From the NCBI RefSeq assembly GCF_900182955.1, contig NZ_FXUL01000033.1, positions 1-58,403 of the forward strand: 58,403 bases of DNA, read 5' to 3'. This DNA is from Noviherbaspirillum suwonense. GTDB lineage: Bacteria > Pseudomonadota > Gammaproteobacteria > Burkholderiales > Burkholderiaceae_D. Below the pieces are notes generated by a model. That model was not told the origin of the DNA. It was given only the letters and a program-made list of their open reading frames with translations, and searched no databases. A program made the translations under genes and the position numbers. Positions 36,631 to 45,313 of this stretch are shown one piece after another. Each line of letters opens with the position of its first letter. Within the stretch, counting starts at the first letter, position 1.

Positions 36631-36813
36631 TTAGTACTTGTTATGGCTGTGGCTACGGCTGCGGCTGCCGCTCTGATTTTTGTTGCCATGATGCGAACCG
36701 CTTTTGCTTCTCCCTCCATGCCCGCGGGTATGTGACTTGGACCTGTCCTTGTCGCCGTACGCCTTATTCCCGCCATAAACATGTTCAAGTTCAGTACTGG
36801 TCAGATTTCTCAT
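36631..36813 (-). CDS. Double-glycine-leader peptide precursor with hydrophilic Ser/His/Arg-rich core
   Basis: A 60-residue precursor. The start is fixed by GGAG seven bases before the ATG of MRNLTS (six codons after an earlier ATG). The leader MRNLTSTELEHVYGG fits the double-glycine consensus: Leu at -12, Glu at -8, Leu at -7, Val at -4, Gly-Gly at -2/-1. Cleavage would release a 45-residue core with 10 Ser, 7 Gly, 6 His, 6 Lys, 5 Arg, 4 Asn, 2 Asp, 2 Tyr and one each of Ala, Thr and Gln; no Cys and one aliphatic residue. Net charge is about +9 without His. This differs from the hydrophobic or Cys-paired cores of known class II bacteriocins and microcins. Confidence 0.8.
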   Translation of the reverse strand: MRNLTSTELEHVYGGNKAYGDKDRSKSHTRGHGGRSKSGSHHGNKNQSGSRSRSHSHNKY

Positions 36814-36840
36814 AGCAGTCTCCATTTTCAAGATACAGAA

Positions 36841-36912
36841 GATGTCTGGTTCCTATAGACATCGGTTATCCGCTGCAAAAGGCTCTTGCAGCGGTCTTGC
36901 CTTTGAGGCAAG
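36841..36912 (-). promoter_or_regulatory. Three consecutive stem-loops in the precursor 5' leader
   Basis: Three perfect hairpins precede the precursor gene: GATGTCT/AGACATC (36841-36863, 7 bp), CGCTGCAA/TTGCAGCG (36871-36893, 8 bp) and CTTGCC/GGCAAG (36896-36912, 6 bp). They lie 28-99 bp upstream of the start codon and would be transcribed. Candidate roles are control of mRNA stability or translation. No known riboswitch class is recognised. Confidence 0.6.
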
Positions 36913-38064
36913 TTCTAGATGCGAAATGATTAAAAAAGAATCTGAATCAGAAGTCTGCTTTGTCGGAAGAAATAAAATCTGTGCAGGTGCCGCGAAACTT
37001 TTTGAAAAAAACGCGTCAATTAGCTGATCAAGGAATCTCTTTACGAGCAGGACTATTGCATTCATATCGTGACGAAAATTGTCGAGTGCAGTCATTTTTT
37101 AGCTATTTATACAAGAGCATCGACTCAGGATCGATGCATCAGCTTAATGCATGACGGTTTCTATCACTCATTTTGAATCAGTAAGACCACCTAATCAGGT
37201 TGATGGCGATTCTATAGAGAAGGTGGCCTGGTATTCGTTTTCTCGCTGAATTTCTTTATCCATGATTCCGCATTTCCATGGGATCAGAATGAATCGCTGA
37301 TTGAAAATTTTTTTGATATTCATCAAATGAAGATTTGATCCGCTATTTTTCGCGCCGGCATGCGGTTATTCACAGAAAAACTTGAAATCATTAACGCGAT
37401 TTTATTCATCCAAGCGAATAATTTGAGAAAATAGGAAAGGATGTTCAGTGAATATCAATCAATCTCCTATTGTCGAGTATTTCAGGAGTGCCGCCGGATA
37501 GCGGTCCGAATCCGGGGTGACATATTTGAAGTAAGGAAGAGCTAATTCAGCAGCGGCATTGACAGCTGTACCCTATCGATGGCAAATGCATTGCCAGCAT
37601 GACGCGGGAAGGAAGCGATATCGCCAGTAGGTAAAACCGTGGGGAGGTCAATCGGCTATCAAGCGACGCGAACTGATCCCGGCCCGTCCGTTACCTGCCG
37701 CGCCCAGATGCTCCTGGCTTTGGATTTTCTGGCTCGAAGATGGTGTAGAACGATGCGCGAACGTGCGGTTAGCAGTCTGCATAGGTCGTGCTCGCAAACC
37801 GATTTCCCGACAACCGCCAACGTTAAGTGTCGAGGCGCAGACGATCGCCGGTTTTGCTGAGTTTTGGGGGAGGGCGAGAAGGTCGGCCAGGCTGTCATAG
37901 TCATCCGGCCTGGCCTGGCTTGTCCTATGAACTTCGCTAGCGGGACGGGCGCTTACAAGGCGGGATAAATTCATGTAATGGCACTCGCCGATCAGCGCGG
38001 CGTGCTTGCCACTACCAGGCTGCCACAACGCACAAGTCGCCATGGCAGCCGATGAGCGCGACAA
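36913..38064. other. AT-richer gene-poor region
   Basis: About 1.15 kb with clearly lower GC than its neighbours, most marked at 36920-37450. Short frames exist on both strands (for example 36853-37095 minus and 37648-38064 minus), but none has a convincing ribosome-binding site or recognised family. The precursor promoter must lie at its left end; no clear -35/-10 pair is claimed. It looks like transferred or degenerated DNA. Confidence 0.55.
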
Positions 38065-39036
38065 TTATTCCGGCTGGACGCCAGCCTTTTCGATCACGCT
38101 CTTCCATTTGGCGATTTCAGCCGTCAGGAATTGACGATGCACTTCCGGCGTAGCACGGGTTTCCGCGACCGGCTCGGTGCCGAGTCCGGCGAAACGCTCG
38201 ATCACCAGCGGGTCTTTCAGCGCGACCTTCATTGCGCCGTTGAGCTTGGTGACGACATCGCCCGGCGTGCCTTTCGGCGCATACATGCCGTGCCAGACCG
38301 CCACCTCGAACGCCGGCAGGCCGGCTTCGCGGGTCGTCGGCAGGTCGGGCAGCACGGCCAGCCGCTTCGGCGTCGTCACTGCATAAGCCTTGATCTTGCC
38401 GGATTTGATATAGCTGGTGGTGTTCGTGGTCTGATCGCACATCAGGTCGACCTGTCCGCCCAGCAGGTCGTTCATTGCCGGGCCGGTGCCCTTGTACGGA
38501 ACCGTCGTCACCTTGGTGCTGATCGCGTCCTGCAGCAGCAGGCCGCACAGGTGCGAGGCCGAGCCGGTGCCGGCATTGGCCAGGTTGATGCTTTCCTTGT
38601 TGGCCTTGACGTAGCGGACCATTTCACCGAAATCCTTCGCCTGGAAATTCCCTTTGGCCACGACTGTCATCGGCACGTCGGTCACCAGGCCCAGCATCTC
38701 GAACCCGTTCAATGCGTCATACGGCAGCTTGCGATACAGGCTCGGGGCGGTCGAATGGCCGATGTGATGCAGCAGGACCATGTATCCGTCCGGCGCGGCG
38801 CGGGCAACGCGGGTCGCCGCGATCGTGCCGCCGGCGCCGACGGTGTTTTCCACGATGACCTGCTGGCCGAGCGTCTTGCTCATCGACTGCGCCAGCAGGC
38901 GGCCGACCACGTCGGTGGGTCCACCGGCGGCAAACGGGATGACCATCGTCACTGGCTTGGTCGGATAGGTTTGGGCGCCGGCCACGTTGGCCGCCAGGGC
39001 CAAGGTCACAAAGGCATAACGCAGTGGTGTCTTCAT
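38065..39036 (-). CDS. Bug-family tripartite tricarboxylate solute-binding protein
   Basis: A 323-residue periplasmic binding protein. The signal peptide ends at GAQTYPTKP. Family pattern: PTKPVTMVIPFAAGGPTDVVGRLLAQSMSKTLGQQVIVENTVGAGGTIAATRVARAAPDGYMVLLHHIGH. The start at MKTPLR follows GGAGACTGC. It is transcribed away from the Bug-TctB-TctA operon at 39348 and has no permease of its own, so it may lend alternative specificity to that transporter. The ligand is unknown. Confidence 0.9.
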   Translation of the reverse strand: MKTPLRYAFVTLALAANVAGAQTYPTKPVTMVIPFAAGGPTDVVGRLLAQSMSKTLGQQVIVENTVGAGGTIAATRVARAAPDGYMVLLHHIGHSTAPSLYRKLPYDALNGFEMLGLVTDVPMTVVAKGNFQAKDFGEMVRYVKANKESINLANAGTGSASHLCGLLLQDAISTKVTTVPYKGTGPAMNDLLGGQVDLMCDQTTNTTSYIKSGKIKAYAVTTPKRLAVLPDLPTTREAGLPAFEVAVWHGMYAPKGTPGDVVTKLNGAMKVALKDPLVIERFAGLGTEPVAETRATPEVHRQFLTAEIAKWKSVIEKAGVQPE

Positions 39037-39242
39037 GCAGTCTCCAATTTTATCGATGTGTTCGGAATGCGAGGCAGGGTAAGGTTCGCGTCCGCGGCGC
39101 GCACTGGTGCGCGCCGGGATTTCGCTAGTCCGAGACAATATTTCAAGTCCTGGCGAAATGCCAGTGTGGAAAGTACGGACAGTCACAAAACCGATGTGTT
39201 TGTTGATCGAAGCGGGAAACAGGGGGCGAAGCTGCATTCATA

Positions 39243-39279
39243 ATTTTGCATTCAAAATGTAATAGACATTATTTTGAAT
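39243..39279. promoter_or_regulatory. Operator-like site upstream of the first tct operon
   Basis: ATTTTG-CATT-CAAAAT (39243-39258) matches the motif found before two other units in this island. A second inverted arm, ATTTTGAAT (39271-39279), mirrors ATTCAAAAT (39250-39258), giving a perfect 9-bp inverted repeat separated by 12 bp. It lies about 70 bp before the Bug gene and 207 bp before the divergent Bug gene at 39036. A GntR/FCD regulator is the likely binder. Confidence 0.6.
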
Positions 39280-39347
39280 CCAAGGCATCATAAATCCACG
39301 GCATCGCCAGAGAATGCGGCCGGCTAAAACCACAATCCGGAGACTTC

Positions 39348-40349
39348 ATGCAAAAACTGTTTTTCGCCGCCGCAATGGCAGGCGCAGGCGTAGTCACATT
39401 CAGCACAGCCGCGCAGGCAGCCGACTGGCAGCCCACCCGTCCGATCGAATTCATCGCGTCCGCCGGCGCGGGCGGCGGCACAGATGTCTTCGCGCGTACG
39501 GTGCAGACCGCGATCAACAAGAACAAGCTGCTGCCGCAGTCCGTCATCGTGACCAACAAGGGCGGCGGCAGCGGCGCCGAAGCGTTTGTCTACGCAAAGA
39601 CCAATGCGAAGGACCCGTACAAGGTTTACTTCGGCACGCAGGATGTCTACCTGCTCCCGATCGGCTCGAAGCTGTCGTACACGCCGGCCGACCTGACGCC
39701 GGTGATTTCCATGCTGTTCGACCCCTTCCTGCTCTGGGTCCAGCCGGAATCCGGCATCACCGACGTCGCCAGCTTCGTCGCCAAGGCCAAGGCAAGCCCG
39801 AGCGGCTTCAAGGCAGGCGGCGCGAAAGCCAGGGAAGCGGACGAAACCCTGGTCTCGCTGATCAAGGGCGCAAGCGGCATCAATGCCCGCTACATTCCTT
39901 ACAAGAGCGGCAGCGAGGTGGCGACCCAGCTGGCCGGCAAGCATCTGGACTTCAACGTCAACAACCCGGCCGAAAGCGTCGAGCAATGGCGCGCCGGCGC
40001 GCAACGCCCGCTCTGCGTGTTCAGCGCCAAGCGCATGCCAGGCACGACGCCGGTGGGCGAGGGCAAGTCATGGTCGGACATTCCGACCTGCAAGGAAGCC
40101 GGCCTGAATGTGCGGCCGTTCGAGCAGCCGCGCACGATCTGGCTCGCGGCCAACATGGACCCGGACGTCGTGGCGTTCTACAAGGACCTGTTCAGGAAGG
40201 TCACGCAGACGCCTGAATGGAAATCCTACGTCGAACGGTCGGTGACGATACCCACCGTGATGGTGGACGAGGAGCTGCGTTCCTTCATTGCCACCGACAA
40301 GGCAGGCTACGAAGAGATTTTCGGCCGCAACGGCTGGTCCGCGCAGTAA
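39348..40349 (+). CDS. Bug-type solute-binding protein of the first TctABC system
   Basis: A 333-residue periplasmic receptor with a signal peptide ending at AQAADWQP. It has RPIEFIASAGAGGGTDVFARTVQTAINKNKLLPQSVIVTNKGGGSG, and a Cys pair in the lobe connecting region (PLCVFSAKR ... IPTCKEAGL) that it shares with the receptor at 46744. It starts an operon with tctB, tctA, a GntR gene, a crotonase-fold gene and a CoA-transferase gene. The substrate is an organic acid, not determinable here. Confidence 0.9.
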   Translation: MQKLFFAAAMAGAGVVTFSTAAQAADWQPTRPIEFIASAGAGGGTDVFARTVQTAINKNKLLPQSVIVTNKGGGSGAEAFVYAKTNAKDPYKVYFGTQDVYLLPIGSKLSYTPADLTPVISMLFDPFLLWVQPESGITDVASFVAKAKASPSGFKAGGAKAREADETLVSLIKGASGINARYIPYKSGSEVATQLAGKHLDFNVNNPAESVEQWRAGAQRPLCVFSAKRMPGTTPVGEGKSWSDIPTCKEAGLNVRPFEQPRTIWLAANMDPDVVAFYKDLFRKVTQTPEWKSYVERSVTIPTVMVDEELRSFIATDKAGYEEIFGRNGWSAQ

Positions 40350-40431
40350 CGGATACCGGGCGGGACTGCGGCGCTGGCCGCTGGTCCCGGTCCCGCATCG
40401 CTCCTTGTCCGCAACACAATGAGGTAACCGG

Positions 40432-40914
40432 ATGTTCAATACGCGCTTCGCAATGGAAGTCATTGCTGCATTGTTCACTGCCGCGGTCGGGCTGGTGTTC
40501 GCCTTCGGCGCGCTCAGGCACGGCATCGCCTGGACCGAGAACGGGCCGGCGGCAGGCTTCTTCCCTTTCTACATCGGCTGCCTGATCGTGCTCGGCAGCG
40601 TTGGCAACCTGGTGCAGGCCACGCTGGCCCGGCGCCGGCTGACGGGCGAGTTCATCCCGGCTGACCGGAAAAACGAGGTGCTCGTGTTCATGGGCTCGGT
40701 GCTTGCCTTCGCCGTCGCGGTGGCCTTCCTTGGCCTGTATGTGAGCACCGCGGCCTACCTGCTCGTCGTCGGCGTCTGGAAGGCGAAGCTGCGGCTGCCG
40801 CGTGCGCTGGCGCTCGGCCTGGGCACTGCCCTGTTCTTTTTTGTTTGTTTCGAATACGCGTTCAAGCTGCCGCTGCCGAAGGGGCCGCTGCTGGGCCTGT
40901 TCGGCATCTACTGA
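40432..40914 (+). CDS. tctB: TctB small permease
   Basis: A 160-residue membrane protein with four hydrophobic segments and the TctB landmarks ENGPAAGFFPFYIGCLIVLGSVGNLVQA and, at the end, FKLPLPKGPLLGLFGIY. It is the small subunit of the tripartite tricarboxylate transporter, which uses an ion gradient. It is separated from the receptor gene by about 80 bp and followed by tctA after about 25 bp. Confidence 0.9.
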   Translation: MFNTRFAMEVIAALFTAAVGLVFAFGALRHGIAWTENGPAAGFFPFYIGCLIVLGSVGNLVQATLARRRLTGEFIPADRKNEVLVFMGSVLAFAVAVAFLGLYVSTAAYLLVVGVWKAKLRLPRALALGLGTALFFFVCFEYAFKLPLPKGPLLGLFGIY

Positions 40915-40938
40915 CCGCAGGGGCGAGCGAGGAAAATC

Positions 40939-42456
40939 ATGGGCAACCTGCATTCACTGATGGACGGGTTCAGCATTGCGCTGACCTACCAGCATATCTT
41001 CATCATGGTCGCCGGCGTGCTGCTGGGGCTGGTGGTCGGCGTGCTGCCAGGCCTGGGCGCGCCGAACGGCGTGTCGCTGCTGCTGCCGCTCACCTTTACG
41101 ATGGACCCGGTCAGCGCCATCATCCTGCTGACCAGCATGTACTGGGGCGCGCTGTTCGGCGGCTCGACCACGTCCATCCTGTTCAACATCCCGGGCGAGC
41201 CGTCGTCGGTCGCCACGACCTTCGACGGCTATCCGATGGCGCAGGGCGGCGCGGCCGGCCGTGCGCTGACGCTGGCATTCGCGTCGGCCGGCTTCGGCGC
41301 GCTGATCGGCGTCGTGGTGATCACGCTGCTGTCCGGCTGGATGGCCGGGTTCGCGATGAAGTTCGGTCCGGCCGAATTCTTCGCGGTCTATTTCATCGCG
41401 TTCGCCGGCTTCATCGGCATGTCCAGCGGCTCGGCGTTCAAGACGGTGGTGTCGATGGCGCTGGGCTTCGGCCTGGCGACGGTGGGCATGGACACGGTGT
41501 CCGGCGCATCGCGGCTGACATTCGGCTTCGACAACCTGATTGCCGGCATCAGCTTCCTGATCGCCGTGATCGGCCTGTTCGGCTTCGGCGAGCTGCTGAT
41601 GACGATCGAGGAAGGCGCGAAATTCAAGGGCGTGCGGGCCAAGCTGACGCTGCGCGAGATCGGCAGCGCGCTGGCCGAATTGCCGCGCTACTGGAAGACG
41701 CTGCTGCGCAGCAGCGCGATCGGCTGCTGGATGGGCATCACCCCGGGCGGCCCGACCGCCGCGTCCTTCATGAGCTACGGCATCGCGCGCCGCATGGCGG
41801 GCAACAAGGCGGCGTTCGGCAAGGGCGCGCCGGAAGGCATCGTCGCGCCGGAAACCGCCGACCATTCCGCCGGCTCCTGCGCGCTACTGCCGATGCTGGC
41901 GCTTGGCATCCCGGGTTCCGCCACCGCGGCCGTGATGATGGGCGGCCTGATGATCTGGGGCCTGGCGCCCGGTCCCATGCTGTTCGTCGAGCGCCCGGAC
42001 TTCGTCTGGGGACTGATTGCCAGCATGTATATGGGCAACCTGATCGCAGTGGTGCTGGTGCTGGCGACCGTTCCCTTCTTCGCCGCCATGCTGCGCATCC
42101 CGTTCAACGTGATCGGGCCGGTCATCGTGGTGGTCTGCATCACCGGCGCCTTCACCGTGGCCGGCAAGGAATTCGACATCTACCTGGCGCTGGCCTTCGG
42201 CGTGCTGGGCTACCTGTTCAAGAAGCTCGACTATCCGCTGGCGCCGCTGGTGCTGGCCATGGTGCTCGGCGACAAGGCGGAAGACGCGTTCCGCCAGGCG
42301 ATGATTTCAGCGGAAGGGTCGGCCTCCATCTTCTGGTCCAACCCCCTGGTCACGACGATGATGCTGGTCGGCTTCGTGCTGCTAAGCCTGCCGCTGCTGT
42401 CGCTGGCCCGGCGCAGGAAGCCGGCGGCCACGGCTCTGGCCGAACAGTCGGCCTGA
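40939..42456 (+). CDS. tctA: TctA large permease
   Basis: A 505-residue membrane protein with about 12 segments. Hallmark loops are GVLPGLGAPNGVSLLLPLTFTMDP (about 34-57), FGGSTTSILFNIPGEPSSVATTFDGYPMAQGG (about 72-103) and GITPGGPTAASFMSYGIARRM. It closely parallels the second TctA at 48351 along its whole length, so the two operons probably arose by duplication of one ancestral transporter. A GAGGA ribosome-binding site precedes the ATG. Confidence 0.92.
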   Translation: MGNLHSLMDGFSIALTYQHIFIMVAGVLLGLVVGVLPGLGAPNGVSLLLPLTFTMDPVSAIILLTSMYWGALFGGSTTSILFNIPGEPSSVATTFDGYPMAQGGAAGRALTLAFASAGFGALIGVVVITLLSGWMAGFAMKFGPAEFFAVYFIAFAGFIGMSSGSAFKTVVSMALGFGLATVGMDTVSGASRLTFGFDNLIAGISFLIAVIGLFGFGELLMTIEEGAKFKGVRAKLTLREIGSALAELPRYWKTLLRSSAIGCWMGITPGGPTAASFMSYGIARRMAGNKAAFGKGAPEGIVAPETADHSAGSCALLPMLALGIPGSATAAVMMGGLMIWGLAPGPMLFVERPDFVWGLIASMYMGNLIAVVLVLATVPFFAAMLRIPFNVIGPVIVVVCITGAFTVAGKEFDIYLALAFGVLGYLFKKLDYPLAPLVLAMVLGDKAEDAFRQAMISAEGSASIFWSNPLVTTMMLVGFVLLSLPLLSLARRRKPAATALAEQSA

Positions 42457-42476
42457 CAGGAAGGAACGGGATATTC

Positions 42477-43169
42477 ATGGACATGCATCCTCAACACATC
42501 GTGCGCAGCAGCCTGCATGACATGCTGGTCAGCCACCTGCGCGAACTGATCCTGAAAGGCGAGCTGCGCCCCGGCGACAAGCTGCCTGAACAGATGCTGT
42601 GCGAGCGCTTCGGCGTGTCGCGGACGCCGATGCGGGAAGCGGTGAAGGTGCTTGCCGCGGAAGGCGTGCTGCGCCTGCAGCTCAATCGCGGCGCCATCGT
42701 GGCCGAAACCACGCCGCAGGATATCGAGGAACTGTTCCCCATCATGGCGGCGCTGGAAGCGGTTGCCGGAGAACAGGCCTGCCGCAAGGCGAGCGACGCG
42801 CAGATTGCGCAGCTGCGGGCGCTGCACAATGCGATGGTCGGCCATTACGAGGCCGGCGAGGAGGCTGCCTACCTGCGGCACAACCGACTGATCCATGAAG
42901 CCATTGTCGAGATGACAGGCAATGCCACGCTGGCCGGCATGTACCAGCAGATGCTGACCCGCATCCACTGCGTGCGCTTCACGATAGGCAAGACCGTCGA
43001 CCAGTGGAAGAAGGCCATCGCCGAGCATGAACAGATCGTGACCGCGCTGGAGCAGCGCGACGGCGCCAGGCTGGCCGAATTGCTCAAGGCGCACGTGCTG
43101 GAGACGACGGTGCGCATCACGCAGGACTACATCAACCGTTTGCCCGCTGCCGGCCGCGATGCCGCCTGA
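42477..43169 (+). CDS. GntR-family regulator, FCD subfamily
   Basis: A 230-residue regulator. The winged helix (about 8-75) shows LRELILKGELRPGDKLPEQMLCERFGVSRTPMREAVKVLAAEGVLRLQLNRGAIVAE. The FCD ligand domain (about 85-225) contains the metal-binding pattern RHNRLIHEAI...H...H expected for carboxylate sensing. It lies inside the first tct operon and is a candidate binder of the shared operator, with the second GntR at 49881 as the alternative. An ATG two codons later is also possible. Confidence 0.9.
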   Translation: MDMHPQHIVRSSLHDMLVSHLRELILKGELRPGDKLPEQMLCERFGVSRTPMREAVKVLAAEGVLRLQLNRGAIVAETTPQDIEELFPIMAALEAVAGEQACRKASDAQIAQLRALHNAMVGHYEAGEEAAYLRHNRLIHEAIVEMTGNATLAGMYQQMLTRIHCVRFTIGKTVDQWKKAIAEHEQIVTALEQRDGARLAELLKAHVLETTVRITQDYINRLPAAGRDAA

Positions 43170-43199
43170 GCGGGTGACGACTATCAACAAGGAGCGATT

Positions 43200-43976
43200 A
43201 TGAGTACAGGGGAAGTGCGCCTGAGCGTCAGTGATGGCATTGCAGCCATCCTGATCGACCGGCCGGCGGCACGCAATGCGATGACCTGGGCGATGTACCA
43301 GCAGCTCGGCGCCATTTGCGAGCAGCTCGGCAACAGCCCGGACGTCCGGGTCGCCACCATCCGCGGCGCCGGCGGCGAAGCGTTCGTCGCAGGCACCGAT
43401 ATCGAGCAGTTCCTGACGTTCAAGGACGGCGAGGACGGCATCGAATACGAGAAGAAAATCGACGCGATGATCGAGGCGATCGAGCGGCTGCCGATGCCGA
43501 CCGTGGCCATCGTCGAAGGCTATGCGATCGGCGGCGGTTTTGCGCTGTCGGCGGCCTGCGACTTCCGTATCGGCACCCCGGACGCATCGTTCGGCGTGCC
43601 GATCGCCAGGACCCTGGGCAACTGCCTGTCGATGGCCAATTACGCCCGCGTCGTTGCCGCGGTCGGCGCACCCCGGGCGAAGCGCCTGATGCTGCTGGCG
43701 GAGAGCCTGGGCGCGCAGGAAGCGCTGGACTGCGGCTTCCTGACGGAAATCGCACAGCCGGAAGAAATCGACGCGCGGGCGGCGGCGCTCTGCGGCCGCC
43801 TGGCGAAACATGCGCCGGTGACGATGCGCGCGTCGAAGGAAGCGATACGCCGCATCGTCGCGGCCGGCCTGCCCGATGGCAGCGACCTGATCAGGATGTG
43901 CTACGGCAGCCGGGACTTCCGGGCAGGCGTCGAGGCCTTCATGGAAAAGAAACGCCCGGTCTGGACCGGCAGCTGA
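43200..43976 (+). CDS. Crotonase-fold protein lacking both hydratase glutamates
   Basis: A 258-residue member of the enoyl-CoA hydratase/isomerase superfamily. The oxyanion-hole segments AFVAGTDIEQF and YAIGGGFALSAACDFRI are present. The two catalytic Glu residues of enoyl-CoA hydratase are replaced: Ala stands where GGGxE is expected, and Ile stands in the FGVPIARTLG segment where PE is expected. Hydration is therefore unlikely; isomerase, lyase, decarboxylase or thioesterase activity is more probable. It is followed about 75 bp later by a CoA-transferase gene. Confidence 0.88.
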   Translation: MSTGEVRLSVSDGIAAILIDRPAARNAMTWAMYQQLGAICEQLGNSPDVRVATIRGAGGEAFVAGTDIEQFLTFKDGEDGIEYEKKIDAMIEAIERLPMPTVAIVEGYAIGGGFALSAACDFRIGTPDASFGVPIARTLGNCLSMANYARVVAAVGAPRAKRLMLLAESLGAQEALDCGFLTEIAQPEEIDARAAALCGRLAKHAPVTMRASKEAIRRIVAAGLPDGSDLIRMCYGSRDFRAGVEAFMEKKRPVWTGS

Positions 43977-44049
43977 GCCGGCACCGAGCGGGCACTGAGC
44001 TAACACCAGGCGACCACCTGAAAACCACAACGAATAAAGGTAAATCGAG

Positions 44050-45270
44050 ATGACAGGACCTCTTGCAGGCATGCGCGTGATCGAACTGGCCCACATCATG
44101 TCGGGCCCGGTATGCGGCATGATGCTGGCCGACATGGGCGCGGACGTGATCAAGGTGGAAAAGACGCCGGACGGCGACGATTCGCGCCGCTTCGCGCCGG
44201 TGCTGGAATGCGGCGAGTCCGCGTCCTTCATGATCGTCAACCGCAACAAGCGCGGCATCGGCATCAACCTGAAGACCGAAGGCGGGCGCGCGGTGCTGGC
44301 GCGGCTGCTCAAGGATGCCGACGTGGTCACCGAGAATTACCGCGGCGGCACCATGGAGAAATTCGGCCTGGGCTATGAAGAGCTCAGGAAGCTCAATCCC
44401 GGCCTGATCTACTGCTGCATTTCCGGCTTCGGCCGCACCGGGCCGTATGCCGACAAGGGCGGCTTCGACCTGATCGCCCAGGGCATGAGCGGGCTGATGA
44501 GCATGACAGGCGAGGAAGGCCGTCCGCCGATCAAGGCCGGCTCGCCGGTGGCCGACATCAATGCCGGCATCCTGGCGGCGCTGGGCATCGCCGCCGCCTA
44601 TGCGGAAAAACTTCGCACCGGTCTCGGACAGGTGGTCGACACGTCGCTGTTCGAAGCCGGGCTGCAGCAGATGTACTGGCCGGCGGCAAACTATTTCGGC
44701 AACGGCACCATCCTGCCGAAGATGGGATCGGCCAACTCCACCAGCACGCCTTACCAGGCATTCCGCTCGCGCGACGGCTGGATCAATATCGGCGCGGCCA
44801 ACCAGGCCAACTACCAGCGCCTGGTCGAGGTGCTGGAGATGCCCGAACTGGCAACGGACGCGCGTTTCGTCACCAACCAGAACCGCATGGCGAACCGGGA
44901 CGCACTGGTCGCGCTGCTCACCGAGCGCCTGCAGACCCGCACCACCGACGAATGGATGGCCCTGTTCGACGTTGCCGGCCTGCCGGCCGGTCCGGTCCTG
45001 GAGATTCCCGATGCGCTGTCCCACCCGCAGGCGCTGGCGCGCGACATGATCGTCGAGACCGAGCATCCGGCGGCCGGCACGGTCAAGGGCATCGGCCTGC
45101 CGATCCGGTTTTCCAACGGCAAGAGCGAGGCCTGCCTGCCGGCGCCGATGCTGGGGCAGCATACCCGCGACGTGCTGATGGAAATCGGTTATTCGGCCGA
45201 GGAAGTCGACGCGCTGGTGCGCGCCAATGCGGTGCTGGCGAGTGCGGTGGCCGCCGGGGCCGAAGCATGA
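44050..45270 (+). CDS. CaiB/BaiF family (class III) CoA-transferase
   Basis: A 406-residue CoA-transferase. Family signatures are GMRVIELAHIMSGPVCGMMLADMGADVIKVEK (about 6-37), NRNKRGIGINLKTEGGRAVLARLLKDADVVTENYRGG, ISGFGRTGPYADKGGFDLIAQGMSG and VADINAG with the catalytic Asp near 174. It should move CoA from a donor thioester to a carboxylic acid substrate. With the neighbouring TctABC system and crotonase-fold protein, the likely route is uptake, CoA activation and further conversion of a carboxylate (inference). Confidence 0.92.
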   Translation: MTGPLAGMRVIELAHIMSGPVCGMMLADMGADVIKVEKTPDGDDSRRFAPVLECGESASFMIVNRNKRGIGINLKTEGGRAVLARLLKDADVVTENYRGGTMEKFGLGYEELRKLNPGLIYCCISGFGRTGPYADKGGFDLIAQGMSGLMSMTGEEGRPPIKAGSPVADINAGILAALGIAAAYAEKLRTGLGQVVDTSLFEAGLQQMYWPAANYFGNGTILPKMGSANSTSTPYQAFRSRDGWINIGAANQANYQRLVEVLEMPELATDARFVTNQNRMANRDALVALLTERLQTRTTDEWMALFDVAGLPAGPVLEIPDALSHPQALARDMIVETEHPAAGTVKGIGLPIRFSNGKSEACLPAPMLGQHTRDVLMEIGYSAEEVDALVRANAVLASAVAAGAEA

Positions 45271-45313
45271 TGCGCCGGCCGCCGGCGCGACGCGCATGGA
45301 CGGGAAGCCGGGG

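Noticed and set aside
36631-36813. Second Gly-Gly inside the peptide core as an alternative cleavage site
   Set aside because: The residues before it do not fit the leader consensus (no hydrophobic residues at -4, -7 and -12), so only the first Gly-Gly is a credible cleavage site.
36853-37095. 80-residue minus-strand frame upstream of the peptide precursor
   Set aside because: No ribosome-binding site, no double-glycine leader, and it overlaps the structured leader region.
37648-38064. 138-residue minus-strand frame
   Set aside because: No recognisable family, weak start context and composition unlike genuine neighbouring genes; possibly a decayed gene, but not supported.
42231-44330. 699-residue minus-strand frame across tctA, gntR and the crotonase gene
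   Set aside because: Covers three recognised plus-strand genes and has shadow-type composition.
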